Below are positions 44,699 to 53,087 of a stretch of 64,000 bases of DNA, piece by piece. Each line of letters opens with the position of its first letter. Positions within the stretch are counted from its first letter, which is position 1. Origin of the DNA: Pontibacter liquoris. GTDB lineage: Bacteria; Bacteroidota; Bacteroidia; Cytophagales; Hymenobacteraceae. The stretch is taken from positions 1,984,001 to 2,048,000 of the forward strand of contig NZ_JALEBG010000001.1 in the NCBI RefSeq assembly GCF_022758235.1. Reading direction: 5' to 3'. The notes under the pieces were generated by a model. The model was not told the origin of the DNA. It saw nothing but the letters and a program-made list of their open reading frames with translations, and did not search any database. The translations under genes and the position numbers were made by a program.

Positions 44699-46747
44699 TT
44701 ATTTGTTGGCGGGCTTAAGTGTTTCATCAAGCCATTTAAAAAACTCATGTTGCCACACCAGCGCGTTTTGCGGCTGTAGCACCCAGTGGTTTTCGTCGGG
44801 TAAGTATAACAGGCGGCTGTTAATGCCTTTTAGCTGCGCGAACTGGAAAGCCTCCAAGCCCTGCTCTATCCCTACGCGAAAATCCTGACCACCCTGCACG
44901 ATCATAATCGGTGTGTTCCATTTACTGGCATAGGTTATCGGGTTAAACCTGGTATAAGCCTCTGACACCTTATCGGCCCAGTAAGGACCTTTCAGTTCGT
45001 TATTTGCAAAGAAGAGCTCTTCGGTGGTGCCATACCAGCTGCGCATATCAAACAAGCCATCGTGTGCAATAAAGGTTTTGAAACGGTTGTTGTGTATGCC
45101 TGCAAGCATGTAAACGGAATACCCTCCGTAGCTTGCTCCCACAGCGCCCAGCCTGTCCTTGTCCACATATGGCTCTTTGGCAAGGTCATCGGTAGCTGAA
45201 AGATAATCCTGTATGGCCTGGCCACCCCAGTCACCACTAATCTGGCGGTTCCACTCATCGCCATAGCCCGGCATGCCGCGTCTGTTCGGCGCTAGAACTA
45301 TATAGCCGTTGGCAGCCATCAGTTGCAGATTCCAACGGTAAGAATACGTTTGGGTTAAAGCCGATTGTGGCCCGCCTTGGCAGTATAGCAGGGTCGGGTA
45401 CTTTTTGTTCGGATCAAAATCAGGCGGATAAACGACCCACGAGAACAGGTCTTTGCCATCGCTGGCTTTGGTAATGCGTGGTTCAACCTTGCTAAGTTTT
45501 ATTTTATCGTAAAGGGCATTGTTCACGGAAGTAAGCTGGGACATTTTACCTGATTTCAGGTCCAGCCGGTAAAGCTCGGCGGCATGGTTCATGTCGGTCC
45601 GGGCAACCACCAAGCTATTGCCGGCCTGTCCTGCAATATCACTTACATCAAACTGGCCTTTTGTTACCTGCTTTATACTTTTAGCGGAGAACTTGTTGAG
45701 GTCTTTCGGCAGTGTGATCTCGAATAACTGCACCGTTCCTTTTGTTGGCGCTACAAACCAGATCTTACGGCCATCCTGGCTCCATTGGAACGAGTTGATG
45801 GTTTCGTCCCAGTCTTTTGTAAGATTATACTTCCTGCCGGATTTTGTATCAGAAATGATCAGCTCGTTTTGGTCTGATTCGTTTCCATCTTCATCCATTT
45901 GCAGCCAGGCCATTTTAGAAGCATCTTCCGAGAAAGCAGGAGCGGTATCGTAGCCCGGATTGCCATCGGTAAGATTGATTGTTTTGCCGGAAGCCAGCTC
46001 GTAACGGTAAATGTCGGTGTTGGTGCTGATGGCGTACTCTTTCCCAAATTTCTTCTTGCTTACATACAAGATGGCCTTGCTGTCGGGGCTCCAGATCATA
46101 TCTTCCTGGCCGCCGAAGGGCATTTGCGGCGCATCGTAGGGTTCTCCCTGTATAATATCGGTGGCCGTGCCTATTTTGCCCTCGGCATACGGGGCAAAGA
46201 ACACGTGCTGAAACTTGCCATCCTCCCAGGTGTCCCAGTGGCGGTAGTTCAAATTGTCGTAGACATAGGCGTTGGATTTTGGCAATTCCGGATAACGGTC
46301 GGTACTATGGATCTTTTTAATTTCCACCTCGCGTGAAAATAGGAGGTATTTCCCATCCGGAGAAAAGCGCACATTGCTCAGGCCGCCTTCTACATTGGTA
46401 AGTTGCTTCGGTTCGCCTTTGCCGGAGGGCAGTTGCCATAACTGGCCTTTGTGCAGGTAAATAATATTGCCTGTTGCCTTGTCGATATGCACGACGTTCT
46501 CGCCGCCTTTGGTTGCAGTAAGTTGTGTGGGCTGCCCGCCCGCTACCGGGATCCGGTAAAGATTACGCTCGCTGCTGTTCTCAGCCATCTGTACATAGCT
46601 AACCCCATAAATAAGGGATTTCCCATCAGGTGTGATGCCCTCTGCCGATACCCGGCCCAACTTCCAAAGCAGTTCCGGCGTCATGCGCTCTTGTGCCTGT
46701 GCCGTCCCAAGGGCTAGCACACTGGCAAATAGTAGTATCTTTTTCAT
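44699..46747 (-). CDS. secreted S9-family (prolyl oligopeptidase-type) peptidase
   Basis: A 682-residue protein with a signal peptide (cleavage near GTAQAQ), a WD40/TolB-like beta-propeller over about residues 25-400 (SPDGKYLLFSREV; SPDSKAILYVSKK) and a C-terminal alpha/beta hydrolase. The Ser nucleophile is in GASYGGYS, with Asp in GGQDFRV and His in DENHW. This is a dipeptidyl- or acylaminoacyl-peptidase of the periplasm. A -7 element sits directly before the ATG, so the message may be leaderless. Confidence 0.93.
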   Translation of the reverse strand: MKKILLFASVLALGTAQAQERMTPELLWKLGRVSAEGITPDGKSLIYGVSYVQMAENSSERNLYRIPVAGGQPTQLTATKGGENVVHIDKATGNIIYLHKGQLWQLPSGKGEPKQLTNVEGGLSNVRFSPDGKYLLFSREVEIKKIHSTDRYPELPKSNAYVYDNLNYRHWDTWEDGKFQHVFFAPYAEGKIGTATDIIQGEPYDAPQMPFGGQEDMIWSPDSKAILYVSKKKFGKEYAISTNTDIYRYELASGKTINLTDGNPGYDTAPAFSEDASKMAWLQMDEDGNESDQNELIISDTKSGRKYNLTKDWDETINSFQWSQDGRKIWFVAPTKGTVQLFEITLPKDLNKFSAKSIKQVTKGQFDVSDIAGQAGNSLVVARTDMNHAAELYRLDLKSGKMSQLTSVNNALYDKIKLSKVEPRITKASDGKDLFSWVVYPPDFDPNKKYPTLLYCQGGPQSALTQTYSYRWNLQLMAANGYIVLAPNRRGMPGYGDEWNRQISGDWGGQAIQDYLSATDDLAKEPYVDKDRLGAVGASYGGYSVYMLAGIHNNRFKTFIAHDGLFDMRSWYGTTEELFFANNELKGPYWADKVSEAYTRFNPITYASKWNTPIMIVQGGQDFRVGIEQGLEAFQFAQLKGINSRLLYLPDENHWVLQPQNALVWQHEFFKWLDETLKPANK

Positions 46748-46751
46748 CTAT

Positions 46752-46759
46752 CAAAAGTA
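46752..46759 (-). promoter_or_regulatory. -7 promoter element abutting the S9 peptidase start
   Basis: The minus strand reads TACTTTTG, a TAnnTTTG match, ending 5 bases before the ATG at 46747. The predicted transcription start therefore coincides with the start codon. Confidence 0.55.
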
Positions 46760-46843
46760 GCATTATTGTAGCGATTCTGGAATTCGGGGTAAAATAACAA
46801 CATCATTAAAATGATTTTTATAGTTACTATTTGTAAGTTGTGC

Positions 46844-46851
46844 TATCTTTG
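46844..46851 (+). promoter_or_regulatory. -7 promoter element of the hisHAF-hisIE leader
   Basis: TATCTTTG, an exact TAnnTTTG match, ends 5 bases before the ATG of the His-rich leader frame. Transcription and translation would start at nearly the same base. Confidence 0.65.
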
Positions 46852-46856
46852 CATAC

Positions 46857-46937
46857 ATGAAAGGCACACTGGCACCTATGCATCATCATCATGCACGAAG
46901 CAAACGTTTCGGAGCTGCCTGCCTATGGATTTACTAG
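46857..46937 (+). CDS. hisL: His-rich leader peptide of the hisHAF-hisIE operon
   Basis: A 26-codon frame from ATG to TAG that begins MKGTLAPMHHHHARSK, with four consecutive His codons (CAT x4, residues 9-12). A consensus -7 element stands directly upstream, and a strong intrinsic terminator starts 20 bases after the stop codon. It is thus a second histidine-sensing attenuator, for the downstream half of the his pathway. It shares no visible similarity with the first His leader at 29666. hisH itself begins 372 bases later. Confidence 0.82.
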   Translation: MKGTLAPMHHHHARSKRFGAACLWIY

Positions 46938-46956
46938 AAGTATAAAGAACATATCC

Positions 46957-46996
46957 AAAAGCCTGACTCCGTCCCGAGTCAGGCTTTTTTGTTTTT
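46957..46996 (+). terminator. attenuator terminator upstream of hisH
   Basis: AAAAGCCTGACTC pairs with GAGTCAGGCTTTT across a 6-base loop, followed by TTGTTTTT. CGGAG near 46910 in the leader frame can pair with CTCCG at 46967-46971 in its left arm, a possible competing fold. Confidence 0.88.
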
Positions 46997-47062
46997 GACT
47001 GAATCCTGATTTGTAGATTGGATGCTGGATATGGAAACGTGCTGACCAATGCTCAGTTGCTC

Positions 47063-47159
47063 TTTTGGATTTGCAATCCAAAAGTATAATAGCCGCAGAT
47101 TTGTAATCCTCCAAGTTAATGGCTTATGCTATTGGCAAAGAAGCGGATTGTAAATCTGC
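47063..47159. repeat. REP-like palindrome cluster upstream of hisH
   Basis: TTTTGGATT/AATCCAAAA (47063-47083, 3-base loop) is followed by a 15-bp stem, GCAGATTTGTAATCC at 47095-47109 with GGATTGTAAATCTGC at 47145-47159, which pairs fully if two G-U pairs are allowed. The same GGATT/AATCC words recur in different orders. The pattern is like dispersed palindromes (REP-like) of Bacteroidota. No transposase gene is nearby. Confidence 0.55.
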
Positions 47160-47309
47160 AGCGTATACAGTTCCGGATCACAGATATGAAACAGCTGAGT
47201 ACAAAGTATGAACGAAGTGCTCTTTCGGGCGATAAAGTGCAAAACAACAATGCTAAGCTGAAGTTATACTTCATTCTTAATTCATAATTCTTAATTCGTA
47301 ATTAAAAGT

Positions 47310-47891
47310 ATGAACCTCGTTATAGTTGATTACAAAGCGGGCAATGTGCAGTCGGTGTTGTTTGCCCTTGAACGGCTGGGCGTGCAGGCTACCTTGAGTG
47401 CAGATTTTGAAACGATCCAGGCAGCCGATAAGGTGATCTTCCCGGGCGTGGGCGAAGCCTCCTCGGCCATGGCGCAGCTACGGGCCAAAAACCTCGACAA
47501 GTTATTGCCTACCTTGCAGCAGCCTTTCTTTGGCGTATGCCTGGGCATGCAGTTGCTTTGCAGCCATTCCGAAGAAGGAAATACCGATCTGCTCAACATC
47601 ATTCCGCTGGAAGTAAAGCATTTTGAAACCACGCTGAAAGTGCCGCACATGGGCTGGAACCAGTTGGAGCAGTTCTCTTCTCCTTTATTTGACGGGATAA
47701 CGGAAGGCGATTATGCCTACTATGTGCACAGCTATTACGTGCCGCTCAGCAAGTATACCATTGCCCAGACAGCGTACCCGGAGCCTTTTTCCGCAGCTTT
47801 ACAGTATAAGAACTTTTATGCCGCGCAGTTTCACCCAGAAAAAAGCGGACCTGCCGGCGCCCGCATCCTGAAGAATTTTTTAGCCTTATGA
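47310..47891 (+). CDS. hisH: imidazole glycerol phosphate synthase, glutaminase subunit
   Basis: A 193-residue class I amidotransferase feeding ammonia to HisF. It has VIVDYKAGNVQSV at the start, the nucleophile in GVCLGMQLLC (about 75-84), HMGWNQL, and the His-Glu of AQFHPEKSG near the C-terminus. It is first in the hisHAF-hisIE set and overlaps hisA by four bases. Preceded by a repetitive AATTC/TAATT-rich stretch. Confidence 0.97.
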   Translation: MNLVIVDYKAGNVQSVLFALERLGVQATLSADFETIQAADKVIFPGVGEASSAMAQLRAKNLDKLLPTLQQPFFGVCLGMQLLCSHSEEGNTDLLNIIPLEVKHFETTLKVPHMGWNQLEQFSSPLFDGITEGDYAYYVHSYYVPLSKYTIAQTAYPEPFSAALQYKNFYAAQFHPEKSGPAGARILKNFLAL

Positions 47892-48610
47892 TGGAGATAA
47901 TCCCTGCTATTGACCTGATTGGCGGCCAGTGCGTGCGCCTGACCGAAGGTGATTTTGCCCGCCAAACAACCTACGACAGCAACCCCCTGGAAGTAGCCAG
48001 GCGTTTCGAAAGCCATGGCATCCGGCGCCTGCATTTGGTGGACCTGGATGGTGCCCGTGCCCGAAAGCCGGTAAACCTGAATGTGCTCGAAAGTATTGCT
48101 GCCAACACGAATCTGACTATTGATTTCGGAGGAGGGCTGCAATCGGAAGAAGCAGTAAAACAGGCCTTCGATGCGGGCGCTTCGCAGATCACTGCTGGAA
48201 GTATAGCGGTGCGCGAACCCGAAACGGTAAAGGATTGGCTTATCACCTATGGGGCTGAAAAGATCATTATCGGGGCCGATTTTAAAGGTACCAACATCGC
48301 GATCAGCGCCTGGACTGAAGAAAGCAAGTACCCGCTGCAGGACTTTATCTCCGGCTACGTAACTACTGGAGCCAGACTATTTATCTGCACCGATGTGAGC
48401 AAAGATGGTAAGCTGCAGGGCCCCTCCACAGATACTTACCGCCACCTGAAGTTGACCTTACCGGAAGCCGGCATTATTGCCAGTGGCGGCGTAACCACCG
48501 TAGCCGACCTGGAGCAACTGCAGGAGATCGGCGTAGCAGGCGCTATTATTGGAAAAGCCATCTACGAAGGCACCATTTCATTAAAAGATTTAGAACGATT
48601 TGTATGTTAA
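47888..48610 (+). CDS. hisA: ProFAR isomerase (1-(5-phosphoribosyl)-5-[(5-phosphoribosylamino)methylideneamino]imidazole-4-carboxamide isomerase)
   Basis: A 240-residue TIM barrel. It has [15 protein letters not shown] with the catalytic Asp (about 3-17), [21 protein letters not shown], and [15 protein letters not shown] with the second catalytic Asp and [12 protein letters not shown] phosphate loops. Two ATGs (47888 and 47891) can start it, both overlapping the hisH stop. It overlaps hisF by 7 bases. Confidence 0.97.
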   Translation: MMEIIPAIDLIGGQCVRLTEGDFARQTTYDSNPLEVARRFESHGIRRLHLVDLDGARARKPVNLNVLESIAANTNLTIDFGGGLQSEEAVKQAFDAGASQITAGSIAVREPETVKDWLITYGAEKIIIGADFKGTNIAISAWTEESKYPLQDFISGYVTTGARLFICTDVSKDGKLQGPSTDTYRHLKLTLPEAGIIASGGVTTVADLEQLQEIGVAGAIIGKAIYEGTISLKDLERFVC

Positions 48611-49362
48611 CTAAACGCATTGTATCCTGCCTCGATATTAAGAATGGCCGCTGTGTAAAGGGTGTGCAGTTCGAGAACATCCGCGATGCCGGTGACCCGG
48701 TGGAACTGGCTAAATGGTACGCCCAGCAGGGCGCCGACGAGCTGGTGTTCCTGGATATCACGGCTACCAACGAAGAGCGAAAAACGTTTGCCGAACTCGT
48801 ACGCGATATTGCCCGTCACATTGATATTCCGTTTACTGTGGGCGGAGGCATCAGTGCCGTCGCCGATGTAGAAGTGCTATTACAAAACGGTGCCGACAAG
48901 GTATCGGTAAATTCGGCAGCTATTCGTAACCCAGGCCTTGTGGAGGAACTGGCTAAACGCTTCGGCAGCCAGTGCGTAACGGTAGCCGTTGACACCAAGT
49001 ATACCGAGGCAGCCGGCTGGAAAGTATACGCCCGGGCCGGCACCCAGGAAACCGAACATGCCACCGTGGCCTGGTGCCAACAGGTAACAGACCTGGGCGC
49101 CGGCGAGATTCTGCTTACCAGCATGAACAACGACGGCACCAAAGCCGGTTTTGCCCTGGATATTACAAAGGCAGTTTCAATGGCTGTAACGATACCGGTT
49201 GTAGCGTCGGGAGGTGCCGGTACCATGCAGCACTTCGCCGATGTATTTGAGCAGGCCCAGGCTGATGCGGCCCTGGCAGCCAGTCTCTTTCACTTCCGGG
49301 AATTGGATATTCCGGATTTAAAGCACTTCCTGAAAGCACAAGGGGTTGCGGTCAGGTTATAA
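48604..49362 (+). CDS. hisF: imidazole glycerol phosphate synthase, cyclase subunit
   Basis: A 252-residue TIM barrel that uses ammonia from HisH. It has [30 protein letters not shown] with catalytic Asp11-equivalent, [40 protein letters not shown] with the second catalytic Asp, and [11 protein letters not shown]. It overlaps hisA and is separated from hisIE by 99 bases of degenerate repeats. Confidence 0.97.
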   Translation: MLTKRIVSCLDIKNGRCVKGVQFENIRDAGDPVELAKWYAQQGADELVFLDITATNEERKTFAELVRDIARHIDIPFTVGGGISAVADVEVLLQNGADKVSVNSAAIRNPGLVEELAKRFGSQCVTVAVDTKYTEAAGWKVYARAGTQETEHATVAWCQQVTDLGAGEILLTSMNNDGTKAGFALDITKAVSMAVTIPVVASGGAGTMQHFADVFEQAQADAALAASLFHFRELDIPDLKHFLKAQGVAVRL

Positions 49363-49461
49363 TTTTGAATGAATTGGTAAATGAGCGACTAAGTAAATGA
49401 GTGATTTTTATATCAACTCATACCTTTCTAACTTTTTACCTCTCTAACTTTTAAAATAACT

Positions 49462-50067
49462 ATGTTGGATTTTGATAAAATGGGCGGCCTGGTGCCAGCC
49501 GTAATACAGGATAATATAACAGGCCAGGTGCTAATGCTGGGCTACATGGACCAGGAAGCGTTGCAGAAAACGCAGGAAGAGAAACTCGTGACCTTCTTTT
49601 CGCGGACCAAAAACCGCCTCTGGACCAAAGGGGAAACATCGGGGAATACGCTCGAAGTGATAAGCATTACCAGCGACTGCGACAACGACACCTTGCTCAT
49701 CAAAGTAAAACCGAACGGACCAACCTGCCACACTGGCGCGACCAGCTGCTTTGGCGAGGAGGAAAGTGCGGACAGGGCTACTGGCATCCGCTTTCTGGCA
49801 CAGCTCGAAAACGTGATTCAGCAGCGCAAAGGAAATCCGGTAGAAGGATCCTATACTAACTTCCTCTTTGACAAAGGCATCAACAAAATAGCCCAGAAAG
49901 TAGGAGAGGAAGCCGTTGAAACAGTTATTGATGCCGTAGCCGGTAAGCTGGAAACGATGAAAGGCGAGGCAGCCGATCTGCTCTATCACTTACTGGTGTT
50001 ATTGGCCGCGTCAGGGCTGGAATTAAAAGATGTGGTGGCCGTACTGCAGGAACGGCACCAGAAATAA
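49462..50067 (+). CDS. hisIE: phosphoribosyl-AMP cyclohydrolase / phosphoribosyl-ATP pyrophosphatase
   Basis: A 201-residue bifunctional enzyme for steps 2 and 3 of histidine synthesis. Residues 1-110 are HisI (VLMLGYMDQEAL; TFFSRTKNRLWTKGETSGN; DCDNDTLL; NGPTCHTGATSCF with zinc-binding Cys/His). Residues about 115-201 are HisE (GSYTNFLFDKGINKIAQKVGEEAVETVI). The fused form is usual. Last gene of the second his group; no clear terminator follows. Confidence 0.97.
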   Translation: MLDFDKMGGLVPAVIQDNITGQVLMLGYMDQEALQKTQEEKLVTFFSRTKNRLWTKGETSGNTLEVISITSDCDNDTLLIKVKPNGPTCHTGATSCFGEEESADRATGIRFLAQLENVIQQRKGNPVEGSYTNFLFDKGINKIAQKVGEEAVETVIDAVAGKLETMKGEAADLLYHLLVLLAASGLELKDVVAVLQERHQK

Positions 50068-50122
50068 GAAGCCAAATTGATGAAGTACAAAAGCAAGGGG
50101 TAGCCTGTTTTCCGCTGCTATT

Positions 50123-50983
50123 TTACGCCATAAAAGCGCGAATGGCATCCGCTACTTCGCCGCCTTTTTCCTCTTGCAGAAAATGGCCTGCTTTATACCT
50201 TATTACCTTTGCCTCCGGGAAAGTCTGCTGCCAGGTATCCAGCAAATGCAGCGGGAGGAGCTTGTCTTTTTCACCCCAAAGGATGAGCTTGGGGATAGCG
50301 CGTAACTTTTCCCACTGCTTCCAGAGTTCGGCAAAGTATGGATTGGCTTCGTGCAGCGCCACGGCAAATCGCCAGGTGCCCAGCCTTTTGGAAGCCTTGG
50401 AAAGGGGTTTTTGATAATGACGTTTGATGTCGGAAGTCAGGTGCCGGCGCTCATGATAGCCCTGCGGCAGAAGCAGGCGCACCGAAAAGCCCAGCTGCAG
50501 GTATAAAAACTTACCGACACTGCTGCTCATAAAACGGCTTAGCTGGATCATCCTTTTTTCTCCTTCCAGGGGCCACATCCAGGTATTGAGAATGACCAGG
50601 CGCTTAACATTCTCAGGGTTTCGCAGGGCATAGCGCAGGCTGATCGGTCCGCCAAAATCGTGCAGGACCAACGTGATGTTCTTTAATTGCAGGTGCGTAA
50701 TAAGCTGCTCCAGGTTTTGGGCATGCGCTTCCGGCGTATAGCTGAAGTCGGCTGGCTTGTCGGAGAGGCCAAAGCCCAGGTGATCGGGCGCCACGCAGCG
50801 GAACTGCCGGCTGAGCGATTTGATCTGCTGCCGCCACACAAACGACCAGGTAGGCGTACCATGCACAAACACGATTGGCTCGCCCTGGCCTTCATCCACA
50901 TAGTGCAGCTTGCCATCCGGCAATTGCAAAGTATGATAGGCAAATGGATATAGAATAGGATCGAGCCAGTCCGGAGAGTTCAT
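50123..50983 (-). CDS. alpha/beta hydrolase resembling haloalkane dehalogenases
   Basis: A 286-residue cytoplasmic protein. It has HGTPTWSFVWR (41-51) and an Asp nucleophile, Asp109, in LVLHDFGGP rather than Ser. An acid residue lies in ILWGEKDKLLP and the His in KAGHFLQEE. An Asp nucleophile with HGxPTWS is typical of haloalkane dehalogenases and epoxide hydrolases. The substrate cannot be told from sequence. Single gene, converging on hisIE. Confidence 0.8.
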   Translation of the reverse strand: MNSPDWLDPILYPFAYHTLQLPDGKLHYVDEGQGEPIVFVHGTPTWSFVWRQQIKSLSRQFRCVAPDHLGFGLSDKPADFSYTPEAHAQNLEQLITHLQLKNITLVLHDFGGPISLRYALRNPENVKRLVILNTWMWPLEGEKRMIQLSRFMSSSVGKFLYLQLGFSVRLLLPQGYHERRHLTSDIKRHYQKPLSKASKRLGTWRFAVALHEANPYFAELWKQWEKLRAIPKLILWGEKDKLLPLHLLDTWQQTFPEAKVIRYKAGHFLQEEKGGEVADAIRAFMA

Positions 50984-51117
50984 ACAGCAAATTGAAAGTT
51001 TATACTTCTACGAAGAAAGCTGCCAGACAAGGGCATATCCCAACCATTGTTTTTCTGCGCATAACTGTTCTTCTGCCTTCTTATACTTGCCGGCTCACAT
51101 TTCTCATAAAGGCTGCT

Positions 51118-52896
51118 CTATACGCTGGTGGTTTTAATCAGCAGCTTGCGGTATTTGGTAAAAATGCTTGATTTGGATACGAAGCCTAAGTAGCGGGTAT
51201 CATCCAGCACAGGCAGGTTCCAAGCGCCGGTCTCATCGAACTTTTTCATCACGTTGGCCATGCTGTCGTCGTGCTGTACTACATCGGGTGGCTGCACCAT
51301 CAGTTCCTTTGCTTTTACCGTGTCATACCTGTCTGTTTTGAACATGATCTCCCGGATGTCTTCCAGCAGGATAATGCCTTCTAAAGCTCCTTTTGCACTT
51401 ACAACCGGAAAGATGTTCCGGCGGGAGTGGGCGATGACTTCCACCAATTCCCGCAAAGTGGCATCGGGCGCTACAGGCTGAAATTCCGTTTCAATCAGGG
51501 GATGGATCTTCATGATCTGCAGCACGGTACGGTCTTTATTTGCGGTAAGGAGCTGTCCCTTTTGTGCCAGTCTTTTAGCTTCCAGCGAGTAAGGCTCGAA
51601 GTATTTGACCACAGCATAGGAGGTAGCCGATACCACCATCAATGGGATCATCAAAGTATAACCACCCGTTATTTCGGCAATCAGGAAAATGCCCATTAGC
51701 GGTGCATGCATTACGCCGCTCAGAATGCCGGCCATGCCTACCATGGTAAAGCTGCTGACCGGAACCGCCCCGATCTCGGTCAGATTGATGAGTTTGGAAA
51801 AGAAAAAGCCTGTATAAGCGCCCACAAACATCGAAGGACCAAAGTTACCGCCTTTCCCACCCGATGCAATGGTGAGCGTGGAAGCAATGACCTTCATCAG
51901 GGCCAGCGCCCCCGTAAAACAAAGCACCACCCACTCGTTTGTGCCGAAAAAGGAGAGCCAGCTTTCTTTGAGCAGCAGCTCGGCCTGGTCATTCTCCAGC
52001 AGCTTCACCGATTCGTAGCCTTGTCCGAACAAGGGCGGGAACAACATGATCAGCAGCCCCAGGCAAAGGCCGCCTATCAGGGCCCGGGTGTATACCTTGT
52101 GTTCGAGTGGCTCAAACATTGCCTCGATGCGGTGCACCGTGCGCGTATAATACACCGATACCAGGCCGGTAAGCGCCCCAAGCAGCACATAAAAAGGAAC
52201 ATTGCCGGCCCGAAAGTCCTTCAGGTTGCCAACAAACAAAAGCAGGTCTTCGCCCAGGATCAGTTTGGAACAAAGCGTGCCCACCACAGCGGCCACCATC
52301 AGCGGAATAAAAGCTGCAATACTAATATCGGTCAGCAGCACCTCAATGGCAAACAGCACGCCCGCAATAGGGGCATTAAAGATGGAGGCAATACCGGCAG
52401 CCGCGCCACAGGCCAGCAGCAGGGTGCGCTCGCGGTAGTTGAGGTGGTAGGAGCGGCCATAATTAGAACCGATGGCAGAGCCTGTCACCACGATAGGAGA
52501 TTCCAGTCCGGCGGAACCACCGAACCCAATTGTAATGCCGCTGGTAATAACGTAAGAGTACATCTTGCTCTGCCGGATGATGCTGGACTTTTGCGAGATG
52601 CTGTACAGTATGCCGGCCGTGCCGCCCTCTACTTTGCCCTTAAAGAAAACCTGCACCACCACCACCGTTATCAAAATGCCGATGACCGGAAGCACAATAA
52701 GCCAGATAGGTTTTTCGAGCAGGCCGCCGCTATACGTCAGGGCCACATAAATATAATAAACGATGGTTTTAAGTATGACAGCAGCCAAACCGGCGGTAAG
52801 ACCTACCAAAGCACTGGAAATGAGCATAAATTCCCGGCTCGACGTATGGCGGCGCAGCCAGAGAAGGGGGACCTTGTATCTTTTGTAATAAGGCAT
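51118..52896 (-). CDS. ClC-family chloride channel/transporter with CBS pair
   Basis: A 592-residue membrane protein. The ClC core (about 1-435) has GFGGSAGLESPIV, the selectivity region with the Glu at the gating position, and GKGGNFGPSMFVG. The cytoplasmic C-terminus (about 455-590) is a tandem CBS domain (IMKIHPLIETEF; LMVQPPDVVQHD) that may bind adenine nucleotides. Channel versus exchanger cannot be decided here. It has its own promoter. Confidence 0.92.
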   Translation of the reverse strand: MPYYKRYKVPLLWLRRHTSSREFMLISSALVGLTAGLAAVILKTIVYYIYVALTYSGGLLEKPIWLIVLPVIGILITVVVVQVFFKGKVEGGTAGILYSISQKSSIIRQSKMYSYVITSGITIGFGGSAGLESPIVVTGSAIGSNYGRSYHLNYRERTLLLACGAAAGIASIFNAPIAGVLFAIEVLLTDISIAAFIPLMVAAVVGTLCSKLILGEDLLLFVGNLKDFRAGNVPFYVLLGALTGLVSVYYTRTVHRIEAMFEPLEHKVYTRALIGGLCLGLLIMLFPPLFGQGYESVKLLENDQAELLLKESWLSFFGTNEWVVLCFTGALALMKVIASTLTIASGGKGGNFGPSMFVGAYTGFFFSKLINLTEIGAVPVSSFTMVGMAGILSGVMHAPLMGIFLIAEITGGYTLMIPLMVVSATSYAVVKYFEPYSLEAKRLAQKGQLLTANKDRTVLQIMKIHPLIETEFQPVAPDATLRELVEVIAHSRRNIFPVVSAKGALEGIILLEDIREIMFKTDRYDTVKAKELMVQPPDVVQHDDSMANVMKKFDETGAWNLPVLDDTRYLGFVSKSSIFTKYRKLLIKTTSV

Positions 52897-52936
52897 TTAA
52901 GGGCTGATCTTACAATGAAGCAGAACGGATTAAGTG

Positions 52937-52967
52937 CAAATTTAATGATAAGGTATACCGGGTTCAA
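52937..52967 (-). promoter_or_regulatory. promoter of the ClC gene
   Basis: On the minus strand, TTG (52967-52965) and TAAATTTG (52944-52937) are 20 bases apart, matching the Bacteroidota consensus. About 40 bases separate the -7 element from the ATG at 52896. Confidence 0.65.
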
Positions 52968-53087
52968 TGTTTATTTGGTATACTTTTCGTGGTTTTATTT
53001 TAAAATAAGTGACTTAGGCTAACTATAGGGCGCTTTTATATGTTTATAGTAGGATTGCATGTTTAGTTAAAGGCTTAAGAAAGACTT

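Noticed and set aside
51706-53022. Open frame of 438 codons on the plus strand, antisense to the ClC gene
   Set aside because: It lies opposite a well-supported ClC/CBS gene, its composition (many His, Gln, Arg, Lys) is that of an antisense shadow, and it has no recognisable domain. Only the ClC reading shows family motifs.
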